Assembly: GCA_947303825.1 (NCBI GenBank)
Contig: CAMYZK010000087.1
Coordinates: 1 to 8,916 of the forward strand
Source of the DNA: an uncultured Prevotella sp.
GTDB taxonomy: Bacteria > Bacteroidota > Bacteroidia > Bacteroidales > Bacteroidaceae
Direction: 5' to 3'
DNA length: 8,916 nt
Numbering within the stretch: position 1 is the first letter of the stretch; each line of letters starts with the position of its first letter. Positions 1 to 6,194 of the stretch are shown one piece after another. The position numbers were made by a program, and so were the translations under genes. A model generated the notes under the pieces. That model was given only the letters and a program-made list of their open reading frames with translations, made no database searches and was not told the origin of the DNA.

Positions 1-1776
1 TGCGGTGGTAATGTCGCTCTCCAATATATTCCTGTTCAGATTCTGATAGAAGAAATTCACGTAGTATTTCCTGTCATTGAGGCTGCTTCCTGCCTTCATG
101 GAAACCTCACCGCTGATGTTAATCACATCGGAGGCAGGTCGTCCGTCGCTGATGGCCACGATGTCCTTTGCACGGTTGGTGAACCTTGTGTCCTGCTGAT
201 AGGTGGACAGGCTGGCGGCGGGCACATAGAGCGTTGTGGTTCCGGGGTTTGTCGTTGGCAGGAAGTCGCCGTAGGTGTCTGGCGGCAGCATTGTGCGCAG
301 TATGATGCTGTCGCAGCGGTACCTGTAGCCTCCTATGATGGTGTTGCGGGCCACGGTGAGGGTGCTGGGCAGGTCGAGGCAGCGCAGGCTGTCGCTGCGG
401 AAGGCACTGGCACCAATGTACATGCAGCCCTCGGGCACCTCCACATGCTTGAATCTGCAAGCGTTGAAGGCTTCGCCGCCTATGGTCTGTATCTTTGCTG
501 GCAGGGTCAGGTCTTCGAGACGTGTTTCACCAAACGCACGCACCCCGATGTAAGTAATGCCGTCGGGAAAGTCAACGTGGGTAAGTCTGGTACGCCAAAA
601 GGCACTGCCTTCTATCCTTACGCAGGCTTTGGGAATGTTGACCTCTGCCAGGTTGCCGCATTGGCTGAACATACCGCCGCTGAGAGAGGTCAGCGAGTCG
701 GGCAGGTGAACGCTTGTCAGCGGAGTTTCCAAGAAGTGGTTGTAGCCTGACATGGTGGTGAGCGTCTCAGGCAGGGTAATCTTCTTTATGTTGGAATAGC
801 GGAACATGTCGCTGTTCATCGTGGTACACCCTGCGGGCCACACCACCTCTTCAATAGCCTTATTAAGATAGAAGGCCTGACTGCCAATGCTGGTGATGCG
901 GTCGGGCAGCACAATGCGCTTGGGCGAGGTCATGCCGTAGAACGCCTGATAGCCAATCTTTGTCACCGTCTCGGGAAAGACGATGGTGTCCAAGGCGGTG
1001 TAGGCGAAGAAAGCGTCGGGAATCTCGGTGAGGTCGGCGGGCAGGCGAACGCTCTTCAGCTTGCGGCAATAGCTGAAAGTACCAGCGCCCACCTCGGCGG
1101 CTGTCGGCAGCCCGTCGGGGAAGGTGAAGCTCTCCAATGCGCCACACTCTGCAAAGGCGTTCTTGCCCGTTATCTTCACACCTGAGGGCAGGGTGAAGGT
1201 AGTGAAGCCGGTGGACTGGAATACACCCTCCTTGATTTCCTCAAGACCCGCTGGCAGCTGGATGTTCTTCAGACTGCTACATAACCAGAACGTCTGGTAC
1301 TCCAAGGTCTTGAGGCCCTCGGGCAGTATGACATTATCCAGACTATAGCAGCGGGCAAAGGCACGGTTGCCTATCTCCGTCACCGTTGCGGGGATGTCGA
1401 TGGAGGCCAGTTTGCTGCATTCCCAAAAGCAGTTGTCCCAAATCTTGGTCATATTCTGCGGCAGCACCACCGTCTCAAGTTTTGGCAACCCTTGAATCTT
1501 CATGCGGTAGTCGCTGCTGTTGGTCACGCCGTACAGGTCGACAAGCACCAGGTTCTTCATCTGGTTGCTGATGACGTTGTAGTCATCCAAATTCAGCAGG
1601 CCGGTGACGGTGAGCTCGCTGACGTCGCTCAGCTCACCCAGCTCCTCTATCTGCTCCTGAATCTTCACGAACAGGGTGCCAGGCTCCTCGCAGTGCACCG
1701 TCACCTGAAGGTTCAGCTGCGCCAGTGCCATCATAGGCATGGTGAGGAGCAATAGTTGTATTAGCAGTCTTCTCAT
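1..1776 (-). CDS. Secreted BspA-like leucine-rich-repeat protein (3' end outside window)
   Basis: The frame is open from an ATG at 1776 to the left edge: 592 codons without a stop, so the C-terminus is missing. Residues 1-19 form a signal peptide (two Arg, Leu-rich core, ALA before Gln20), so the protein is exported. Residues 20-95 are a non-repeat N-terminal cap. Residues about 96-485 contain 17 repeats of 22-25 residues with the pattern LxxIxLPxxLTxIGxxAFxxC, characteristic of the LRR_5 (Treponema/BspA) class. A closing segment follows (DSIILR, then LYVPAASLSTYQ, then FTNRAKDIVAI), the usual end cap of these arrays, and then the start of another region (about 547-592) that I cannot identify. 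BspA-like proteins are surface or secreted proteins involved in adhesion and host contact; the ligand here is unknown. The gene lies 42 bp downstream of the small lipoprotein gene with no terminator between them, so they are probably co-transcribed. A sorting domain may lie beyond the window. Confidence 0.9.
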   Translation of the reverse strand, partial: MRRLLIQLLLLTMPMMALAQLNLQVTVHCEEPGTLFVKIQEQIEELGELSDVSELTVTGLLNLDDYNVISNQMKNLVLVDLYGVTNSSDYRMKIQGLPKLETVVLPQNMTKIWDNCFWECSKLASIDIPATVTEIGNRAFARCYSLDNVILPEGLKTLEYQTFWLCSSLKNIQLPAGLEEIKEGVFQSTGFTTFTLPSGVKITGKNAFAECGALESFTFPDGLPTAAEVGAGTFSYCRKLKSVRLPADLTEIPDAFFAYTALDTIVFPETVTKIGYQAFYGMTSPKRIVLPDRITSIGSQAFYLNKAIEEVVWPAGCTTMNSDMFRYSNIKKITLPETLTTMSGYNHFLETPLTSVHLPDSLTSLSGGMFSQCGNLAEVNIPKACVRIEGSAFWRTRLTHVDFPDGITYIGVRAFGETRLEDLTLPAKIQTIGGEAFNACRFKHVEVPEGCMYIGASAFRSDSLRCLDLPSTLTVARNTIIGGYRYRCDSIILRTMLPPDTYGDFLPTTNPGTTTLYVPAASLSTYQQDTRFTNRAKDIVAISDGRPASDVINISGEVSMKAGSSLNDRKYYVNFFYQNLNRNILESDITTA

Positions 1777-1818
1777 GTTCTACACTTTCTAATTGTTGAA
1801 GCAAGGTTTGCCTGGTCG

Positions 1819-2238
1819 TTACTTTTGTCTCAGTTCGCTGTCGGGGTGAGCGTCGTTGTAAAGCTTGAGTACCTCTCCTTCCAAACGGCTAAATCCCGGC
1901 ATAGGACAGTTATGCCCGTCCCATGTCTCGGTCCTCGAAATACCGTTCATGGTGATGGTCACCTGATTTCCATTCAACGAATAGCTGTAGCTATGGCTGA
2001 GGCCCTTGTACCATTTGCCGTCGCTGATAACAAGGTGCTCCATATCTAGCACACCACCTTGGTTGAAGCACATGATGGAGTATGACAGTATCTGTCCATT
2101 AACATCGTTAGCACTGTACCACTTTGTTCCGACAAGAGAAGCAATCTCGTCATCATCATCGTCATCACCACATGCACTCAGGCTGAAAGCCAAAGCTACG
2201 GCAGTCAGCACTATTCCAAAAAATCTAAATGTCTTCAT
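1819..2238 (-). CDS. Small surface-type lipoprotein, lipocalin-like
   Basis: This encodes 139 residues from the ATG at 2238 to a TAA. Residues 1-22 are a lipoprotein signal peptide ending in a lipobox (LSAC), so Cys23 should be lipidated. It is followed at once by Gly, six Asp and Glu. An acidic run right after the Cys is the known lipoprotein export signal that sends Bacteroidetes lipoproteins to the outer face of the outer membrane, so a surface location is likely. The mature part opens with LVGTKWYSAN and has alternating beta-strand-like stretches (KWYKGLSHSYSYSLNGNQVTI is typical), resembling the lipocalin-like small lipoproteins of this phylum; that match is by general pattern only. No catalytic motif is visible and the ligand is unknown. 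It has its own promoter (2272-2301) and is the first gene of a likely two-gene unit with the LRR protein. The sequence before the start is AT-rich with no Shine-Dalgarno, as usual in Bacteroidetes. Confidence 0.85.
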   Translation of the reverse strand: MKTFRFFGIVLTAVALAFSLSACGDDDDDDEIASLVGTKWYSANDVNGQILSYSIMCFNQGGVLDMEHLVISDGKWYKGLSHSYSYSLNGNQVTITMNGISRTETWDGHNCPMPGFSRLEGEVLKLYNDAHPDSELRQK

Positions 2239-2271
2239 TGTTATTGATTGTTGTTTAGTTAGAATTTTCTA

Positions 2272-2301
2272 CAAAGGTAGGGAAAACCCCATACAAAGCA
2301 A
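2272..2301 (-). promoter_or_regulatory. Bacteroidetes-type promoter of the lipoprotein gene
   Basis: Read on the minus strand, a TTG (2299-2301) is followed after exactly 19 nt by TACCTTTG (2279-2272). This fits the primary sigma factor (SigABfr) consensus of TTTG, 19-21 nt, TAnnTTTG, with the -33 element one base short. It would start transcription near 2265, leaving an untranslated leader of about 25-30 nt before the ATG at 2238. It is the only well-spaced promoter of this type I found in the window. Confidence 0.7.
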
Positions 2302-2328
2302 CTATCAATAAGACGAAAATACTATCAA
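2301..2328 (-). promoter_or_regulatory. Candidate operator: direct repeat of TTGATAGT, 20-bp spacing
   Basis: On the minus strand the octamer TTGATAGT occurs at 2328-2321 and again at 2308-2301, 20 bp apart, so both copies face the same side of the helix. The downstream copy shares base 2301 with the promoter's -33 element. Two direct half-sites two helical turns apart, at and upstream of -35, is the classical layout for activation by AraC-family proteins. An AraC-type regulator is encoded immediately upstream (2395-4185). Binding by that regulator is inference. The upstream copy also forms part of the hairpin at 2316-2350, so part of the similarity may reflect terminator structure. Confidence 0.4.
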
Positions 2329-2350
2329 ATCGGGGATATGATAGCATTTT
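2316..2350 (-). terminator. Terminator-like hairpin after the kelch/AraC regulator
   Basis: AAAATACTATCA (2316-2327) and TGATAGCATTTT (2339-2350) pair over 12 positions with a single A/C mismatch around an 11-nt loop. On the minus strand the stem ends in a T-rich stretch (TATTTTCG). It lies 45 bp after the stop of the regulator gene and before the next promoter, so it probably ends the regulator transcript. The stem is rather A/T-rich, so termination may be partial. Confidence 0.55.
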
Positions 2351-2394
2351 CTATATTCTGTAGCAGAAATAATCAGTATTTCCAAGCAACATGG

Positions 2395-4185
2395 CTATGG
2401 TTGCTTCACCTCCTGCCCCAGCCACACACGGGGCGTCATACCCGTAACAGCCTTGAAGTTACGGAAGAAGGAGGCTTCGGTGGTGAATCCCGACTCAGCG
2501 GCGATGGTGGCAGTCTTGACATTGGGCTGTCTACGAAGCAAGTCCTGAGCATGACGCACCCTGTAGGTGTTGACAAACTGCGAGAACGACTGTCCGCTAC
2601 CACTGTTGATGCACTCGCTGACATAGCTACTGTTTGTGCCGACAAGCACCGCCACATCCTGCACCTTCAGGTCGTTGCGCAGGTAGAGCTGTTCATTGTC
2701 CATGAGCCGACAGATGCGCAACAGGAGTTCATTGTCGCCTAGCTGCTGCGGAAGAGTAGGAGTGCTAGTAGGACTAGTATTTCTAGTATCTCTAGAAAGA
2801 CTAGAATCCCTAGAAAGGTTAGAAGCTCTTTTAGCCCTAGCAACAGCTATCACTATAGCTGCAATGACAACCACTGCCAGCACTACCCACAGCCACACGT
2901 TCCATCCTGTTGATGCGGTGACGGCAGGCAAAGGCGTGGCGAAGTGGTAGCGCCAGGCGGTAGCCAGCGGCTTGTAGTTGTCGCAGGGAATGCCGCCCGC
3001 CAGAATGAGGTCACCGTCGGGTGTCACGATGGGTATAGTAATAGTGGCGTGCTCAATGGAGTCAGTGTGATAGAGTGTCAATGCAGCCGGACGTTTGCCA
3101 TAGTCAACAGCCAGCACATACTGGCGGTGGAAGAGGCTATCAACACCCATGACATAGCCTCGCTGACGCTTGCTGTCAACAACAACGGGGCCTTTATAGA
3201 AGACAGGACCATACGGGCCTTGCATAGGTATGGGGCAGACCGTGGGTAGCCGCGAGAAACAAAGTCCTAATGGAGCTTGGGAGCTACTAGGACTGCTGGG
3301 GCTAATGGGACTGCTGGGACTACTGTGGTTGGGGGTAGTAGTTTTGTTGTCTGGCTGATTAGTGGCGAGAATGATTGCTAATTGTCCGCTTTCGTTGGTG
3401 GCTGTCAACAGATAGGAATAGTCACCCTTCTGCTCGTCGCCGATGAAGCAGGCCATGCAGCTGAAAGGCTGATCGGTGGGCAACAGCTTCCACTGCTCTA
3501 ACAGCGGCACACGAAAGGCCTCGCCCTCCAAGCGGTCGGCCCATACGGTATCGTGCATGCTGGCTCGAATATTGCGTGGCCCCAAAATAATGGCATCGTC
3601 GTGGGCTATAGGGAGAATATACGGCAAGTCACGCCCCTGCTTGGCATCCTTGACATGCTGAACCTGGCTACGTCCGTCATAGCAGGCAATGGCATCGTCG
3701 GCGAAGTTGTTGCCACTGATGATGACGCGCCCGTCGGCTATCTGCGTGGCATTGGCCAGCGCACGCCGACGGTCTAAGCTGCCGAAGCCCTCGAAGGTAT
3801 GTGTCAGAGAATGGTATCGCTCAAGCATGAAGGTCTGCCCGATGCCCAACGGCTCTTCGTGGCCACCACCTATAAGCACTTCGCCCGAATGCAACACAAC
3901 GGCAAAGCCATCATCGTGACTGTATGCCATGGGCATCTGGTGCCACTTGCCGTCAGCAAGATACTCGGCAGTGGGCGTAGGAACAAAGTGGGTGGTATGA
4001 CCTCCCGTCACTGTCAGCTCACCGTTGACGTAGAAGATGTTATGTCCGCTGCGCGGCATGTTCATGTCGGGCATCCGCTCGGGCACTATGCGTATCAGAG
4101 GGCAGGAGTCGCCCTTCAAGGCATCAGCCCTGGCGGTGGCAGTCAGTGCCATTGCCAAAGTAAAAAAACAGAAAAGAGTCCTCAT
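2395..4185 (-). CDS. Transmembrane one-component regulator: kelch-like sensor, membrane helix, AraC-type DNA-binding domain
   Basis: This encodes 596 residues from the ATG at 4185. An in-frame GTG at 4188 is a possible alternative start, but the ATG overlaps the upstream stop as TGATG and puts a good signal peptide at the very N-terminus. Residues 1-20 are the signal peptide. Residues about 21-420 are a predicted periplasmic sensor with kelch/beta-propeller-like strands ending in Gly-Gly (about 46-64, 90-110, 139-160, 385-401). One membrane helix follows (about 428-448, then Arg/Lys), then a Ser/Thr/Arg linker (about 454-478) and a cytoplasmic AraC/XylS domain (484-596) with both helix-turn-helix parts: QDVAVLVGTNSSYVSECI, and TIAAESGF through SFFRNFKAVTGMTPRVW. 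The layout implies direct signalling from periplasm to DNA without a kinase or receiver. The signal is unknown. Two 9-bp repeat arrays fall in the coding sequence. A decayed relative lies at 6195-6592. Likely targets are the lipoprotein and LRR genes downstream (inference). Confidence 0.88.
   Translation of the reverse strand: MRTLFCFFTLAMALTATARADALKGDSCPLIRIVPERMPDMNMPRSGHNIFYVNGELTVTGGHTTHFVPTPTAEYLADGKWHQMPMAYSHDDGFAVVLHSGEVLIGGGHEEPLGIGQTFMLERYHSLTHTFEGFGSLDRRRALANATQIADGRVIISGNNFADDAIACYDGRSQVQHVKDAKQGRDLPYILPIAHDDAIILGPRNIRASMHDTVWADRLEGEAFRVPLLEQWKLLPTDQPFSCMACFIGDEQKGDYSYLLTATNESGQLAIILATNQPDNKTTTPNHSSPSSPISPSSPSSSQAPLGLCFSRLPTVCPIPMQGPYGPVFYKGPVVVDSKRQRGYVMGVDSLFHRQYVLAVDYGKRPAALTLYHTDSIEHATITIPIVTPDGDLILAGGIPCDNYKPLATAWRYHFATPLPAVTASTGWNVWLWVVLAVVVIAAIVIAVARAKRASNLSRDSSLSRDTRNTSPTSTPTLPQQLGDNELLLRICRLMDNEQLYLRNDLKVQDVAVLVGTNSSYVSECINSGSGQSFSQFVNTYRVRHAQDLLRRQPNVKTATIAAESGFTTEASFFRNFKAVTGMTPRVWLGQEVKQP
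2765..2840. repeat. 9-bp tandem repeat with CTAG in each unit
   Basis: CTAG occurs at 2765, 2774, 2783, 2792, 2801 and 2810, exactly 9 bp apart, and again in register at 2837. The intervening unit at 2819 carries TTAG. The other five bases of each unit vary. The array is in frame in the regulator gene and encodes the Ser/Thr/Arg/Asn-rich stretch just inside the membrane helix, so a change in unit number would alter linker length without breaking the frame. An eighth, out-of-register CTAG lies at 2739. Confidence 0.85.
3281..3325. repeat. 9-bp tandem repeat, consensus GGACTGCTG
   Basis: Units at 3290, 3299, 3308 and 3317 read GGACTGCTG, GGGCTAATG, GGACTGCTG and GGACTACTG, preceded by a weaker unit (GAGCTACTA) at 3281. 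On the coding strand this gives the Ser-Ser-Pro tract at about residues 287-302 of the regulator's sensor domain. The repeat is in frame and interrupts the propeller-like region with what should be a flexible loop. It is separate from the CTAG array in the same gene but has the same unit length. Confidence 0.8.
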
Positions 4186-5759
4186 CACTTTCTAGCGCGT
4201 TCTATGCGGCAGGTGTGGCATTTCTTCTTCTTGTCGTAGTTGATGCCCACGAGGAGCAGCTCGCCCGTGTACTGGGCCACCTTCTCCGGGTAGTTGTTGC
4301 GGCGTATCTGCGATATGGCACTCGTGGCGCCGCGGTTGCACTTCAGCTCGAGGATGATGGCGGGCTTGCTTACGTTCTTGCGCGGCATGAGCACGATGTC
4401 GGCGAAGCCCTTGCCCGTGGCCAGCTCGCGGTGGAAGATGTAGTCGCCGTGGGCGGCATAGTAGGCAATGGCGAGCACGCAGGCCATGGAGTTTTCGTTG
4501 TAGTAGGAGAGTATGCTGGTGTTCTCCGAGTGGGCCGTCTCCACGAGGCGTGCCACGGTGACAGCGTCGCCGTCGAGGGTGGCGCGCAGCAGCTGGTCCG
4601 ACTGCTGCAGGGCGTCGGCCACGTGCTGCCAGCGGTTGGCCTTCACGGCGTTCACCATCTCGCCGCCCACCTCGCGGTTGGGGATGTAGCACTCGTCGCT
4701 GCGCCAGTCGTAGCCCACATAGCCTAAGTGGATGAGCACGGTGAGCACCTCGTCGCGTGAGTGTATCTCCGAGAGGTCGTTCTGGAAGCTCGTGGGGTCC
4801 ACCTTGCAGCGCTCGCCGGCAAGCATCGCGGTGATATTGTCCTTCAGCCCGTCGAAGTTCATGTCGATGTAGCCTGCTACGGCACTAAAGGCCCCGGTGC
4901 TGCTCCAATAGTTACTGCAACGGCGGCGCCTTATAGCCTGCATCACCGAGTTCGGATTGAATATCGACGGCTCGTCGCCTATTCGGTAGCCGTCGTACCA
5001 TTTTTCCATTTCCTTGTAGTCCATGTCGTGCTTGCTGCACAGGGCTTTCACCTCCTCACTGGTGAATCCGAAGAACTGCGCCATGTCTCCAGGGTTTACC
5101 ATGGAGTATTCTGTAAAATTGTTCAGTGCCGACTCGGTCTTATACTTCTTTATTGGCAGTATGCCCGTCATGTACACCCCGGCAAAGACATCCACGGCCG
5201 AGACATCCTTGAACATACGGCGCAGCAGGTTCACAAAGTCATCCTTCACCCGGCGGTTGTCACAGTACATGCGTATGACGGCATCCCACTCGTCGATAAT
5301 CATAAAGAAACGGTCGCCCGTCTCAGCCTTGATGTACTGCAGATATTCCATCAGATGGTCGCCCTCATTATAGGACACCTGCGGATATGCCTTGCTCACA
5401 TCGGTGATAAGTTTTCTCTGGATGTTGCCTACGATGTCCTCTTCTTCCCCCGCCGACGTGAAGGCGGTCATGTCCACGTAGATGACTGGGTATTTGTTCA
5501 GGTGCTGTTCGAACGAGGGGTCGCCGGCTATCGCTAGGTCGGCGAAGAGCTGTCGCGAGTCGCAGGAGTGGTCGTAGTAGGCGGCCAGCATCTCTGCCGC
5601 CATCGACTTGCCGAAGCGGCGGCTGCGCGTCACGCAACTCAACTTCTGACGCGTGAAGAGCGTCTGGTTCACTACTGCTATCAGTCCCGACTTGTCGACA
5701 TATTCGCTGTTGCGTATCTGCCGGAAGCCCTCATTGCCCTTGTTGATGTATATTCCCAT
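4185..5759 (-). CDS. AAA-ATPase_like / PD-(D/E)XK family protein
   Basis: This encodes 524 residues from the ATG at 5759; the opening MGIYINKGNEGFRQ is the usual start of this family, and the length is normal. The N-terminal ATPase part has the family's P-loop variant RRFGKS (47-52) and a Walker B segment FFMIIDEWD (151-159). Family blocks MTGILPIKKY and NFTEYSM follow. The C-terminal part carries a PD-(D/E)XK nuclease-fold signature: Asp454 in GFADIVLMP, then Glu471 and Lys473 in IILELK. The family (AAA-ATPase_like plus DUF1703/PDDEXK_9) is abundant and multi-copy in Bacteroidales; its cellular role is not established, and roles linked to mobile elements or defence are only suggestions. No signal peptide or membrane segment is visible, so it should be cytoplasmic. 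Its stop overlaps the regulator's ATG by one base, implying translational coupling. A terminator hairpin lies 91 bp before its start. I found no clear TAnnTTTG promoter in the leader. Confidence 0.88.
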   Translation of the reverse strand: MGIYINKGNEGFRQIRNSEYVDKSGLIAVVNQTLFTRQKLSCVTRSRRFGKSMAAEMLAAYYDHSCDSRQLFADLAIAGDPSFEQHLNKYPVIYVDMTAFTSAGEEEDIVGNIQRKLITDVSKAYPQVSYNEGDHLMEYLQYIKAETGDRFFMIIDEWDAVIRMYCDNRRVKDDFVNLLRRMFKDVSAVDVFAGVYMTGILPIKKYKTESALNNFTEYSMVNPGDMAQFFGFTSEEVKALCSKHDMDYKEMEKWYDGYRIGDEPSIFNPNSVMQAIRRRRCSNYWSSTGAFSAVAGYIDMNFDGLKDNITAMLAGERCKVDPTSFQNDLSEIHSRDEVLTVLIHLGYVGYDWRSDECYIPNREVGGEMVNAVKANRWQHVADALQQSDQLLRATLDGDAVTVARLVETAHSENTSILSYYNENSMACVLAIAYYAAHGDYIFHRELATGKGFADIVLMPRKNVSKPAIILELKCNRGATSAISQIRRNNYPEKVAQYTGELLLVGINYDKKKKCHTCRIERARK

Positions 5760-5849
5760 AGGATATATAAGCTATTTATGAAATACGATTTCTCGCCCTC
5801 GATGAGTAAGTTTGGTGTTGCCCTCTGATTACACGTTGCAAAAATAAGA

Positions 5850-5885
5850 AAAAATCCCCGAATCACAAAATGATTGGGGATTTTT
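5850..5885. terminator. Strong hairpin terminator, probably bidirectional
   Basis: AAAAATCCCC (5850-5859) pairs perfectly with GGGGATTTTT (5876-5885). Inside it AATCA and TGATT extend the stem after a single bulged G, leaving a short CAAAA loop. On the minus strand it is followed by a T-rich stretch (TTTTTTCTTATTTTT), and on the plus strand by TTTTT. It would stop transcripts entering from the right before they reach the AAA/PD-(D/E)XK gene, so that gene probably has its own promoter in 5760-5850. Confidence 0.8.
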
Positions 5886-6126
5886 CTGTCTTTCAGTGCA
5901 TCGCTATGCCACGTCCTATCTTCGCCGCCCGAAGGCGGGCTGGTCAGTGTATGTGCCGTTGGGCGTGCTGACATCGGTGCCGCCACCGGTGTAAGCCGCC
6001 TGCCGCACGGTGAGTACGAGTGTGTGTCGCTCGATGCGATGAAGATGTGTTTTCTCATAATGCTTTGCGATAATATAATTTGCGCAAAGATAACGAAAAG
6101 CATCGGAAGCGGACTACCATATACTG
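5886..6126. other. Gene-poor interval between two terminators
   Basis: About 240 bp lies between the two hairpins with no convincing gene. On the minus strand an ATG at 6058 opens MRKHIFIASS, but that frame runs through the 5850-5885 hairpin into the next gene, so it is not credible as it stands. A second minus frame reads HTLVLTVRQAAYTGG and on to a TAG at 5918 with plausible composition but no start codon. The two together could be a small gene broken by a frameshift near 6020; I do not recognise it. A minus-strand TATCTTTG (6092-6085) resembles a -7 box but has no TTG at the right distance. Confidence 0.4.
6063..6089. repeat. Inverted repeat CTTTGCG / CGCAAAG around an AT-rich centre
   Basis: CTTTGCG (6063-6069) and CGCAAAG (6083-6089) are perfect inverted 7-mers separated by 13 nearly pure A/T bases, with half-site centres 20 bp apart. 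The right arm overlaps a minus-strand TATCTTTG box (6085-6092). The shape is that of an operator for a dimeric regulator, but no confirmed gene follows it, so function is unknown and chance is possible. Confidence 0.4.
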
Positions 6127-6163
6127 AAAAAAGACTGCCAAACAGCATTTGGCAGTCTTTTTT
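6127..6163. terminator. Perfect 16-bp hairpin terminator after the broken regulator
   Basis: AAAAAAGACTGCCAAA (6127-6142) and TTTGGCAGTCTTTTTT (6148-6163) are exact reverse complements around a 5-nt loop (CAGCA). The stem has a G/C-containing core and ends in six A/T pairs, so a T run follows on either strand. It lies 31 bp after the stop of the regulator remnant and probably ended that gene's transcript. It is the strongest terminator in the window. Confidence 0.85.
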
Positions 6164-6194
6164 GGGCAGAAACCCTTTCTGTGGCCAGCCACGG

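Noticed and set aside
119..1755. Several 60-115-codon frames on both strands over the left end
   Set aside because: They are shadows of the LRR gene, whose frame is open from 1776 to the edge and contains 17 clear repeats.
4761..5537. 258-codon plus-strand open frame opposite the AAA/PD-(D/E)XK gene
   Set aside because: It overlaps a gene with clear Walker A, Walker B and nuclease motifs on the minus strand, and its own product shows no recognisable domain.
5681..6148. 155-codon minus-strand frame crossing both the gene-poor interval and the start of the AAA gene
   Set aside because: It reads through the strong hairpin at 5850-5885 and overlaps 79 bp of a well-supported gene; composition is unlike a real protein.
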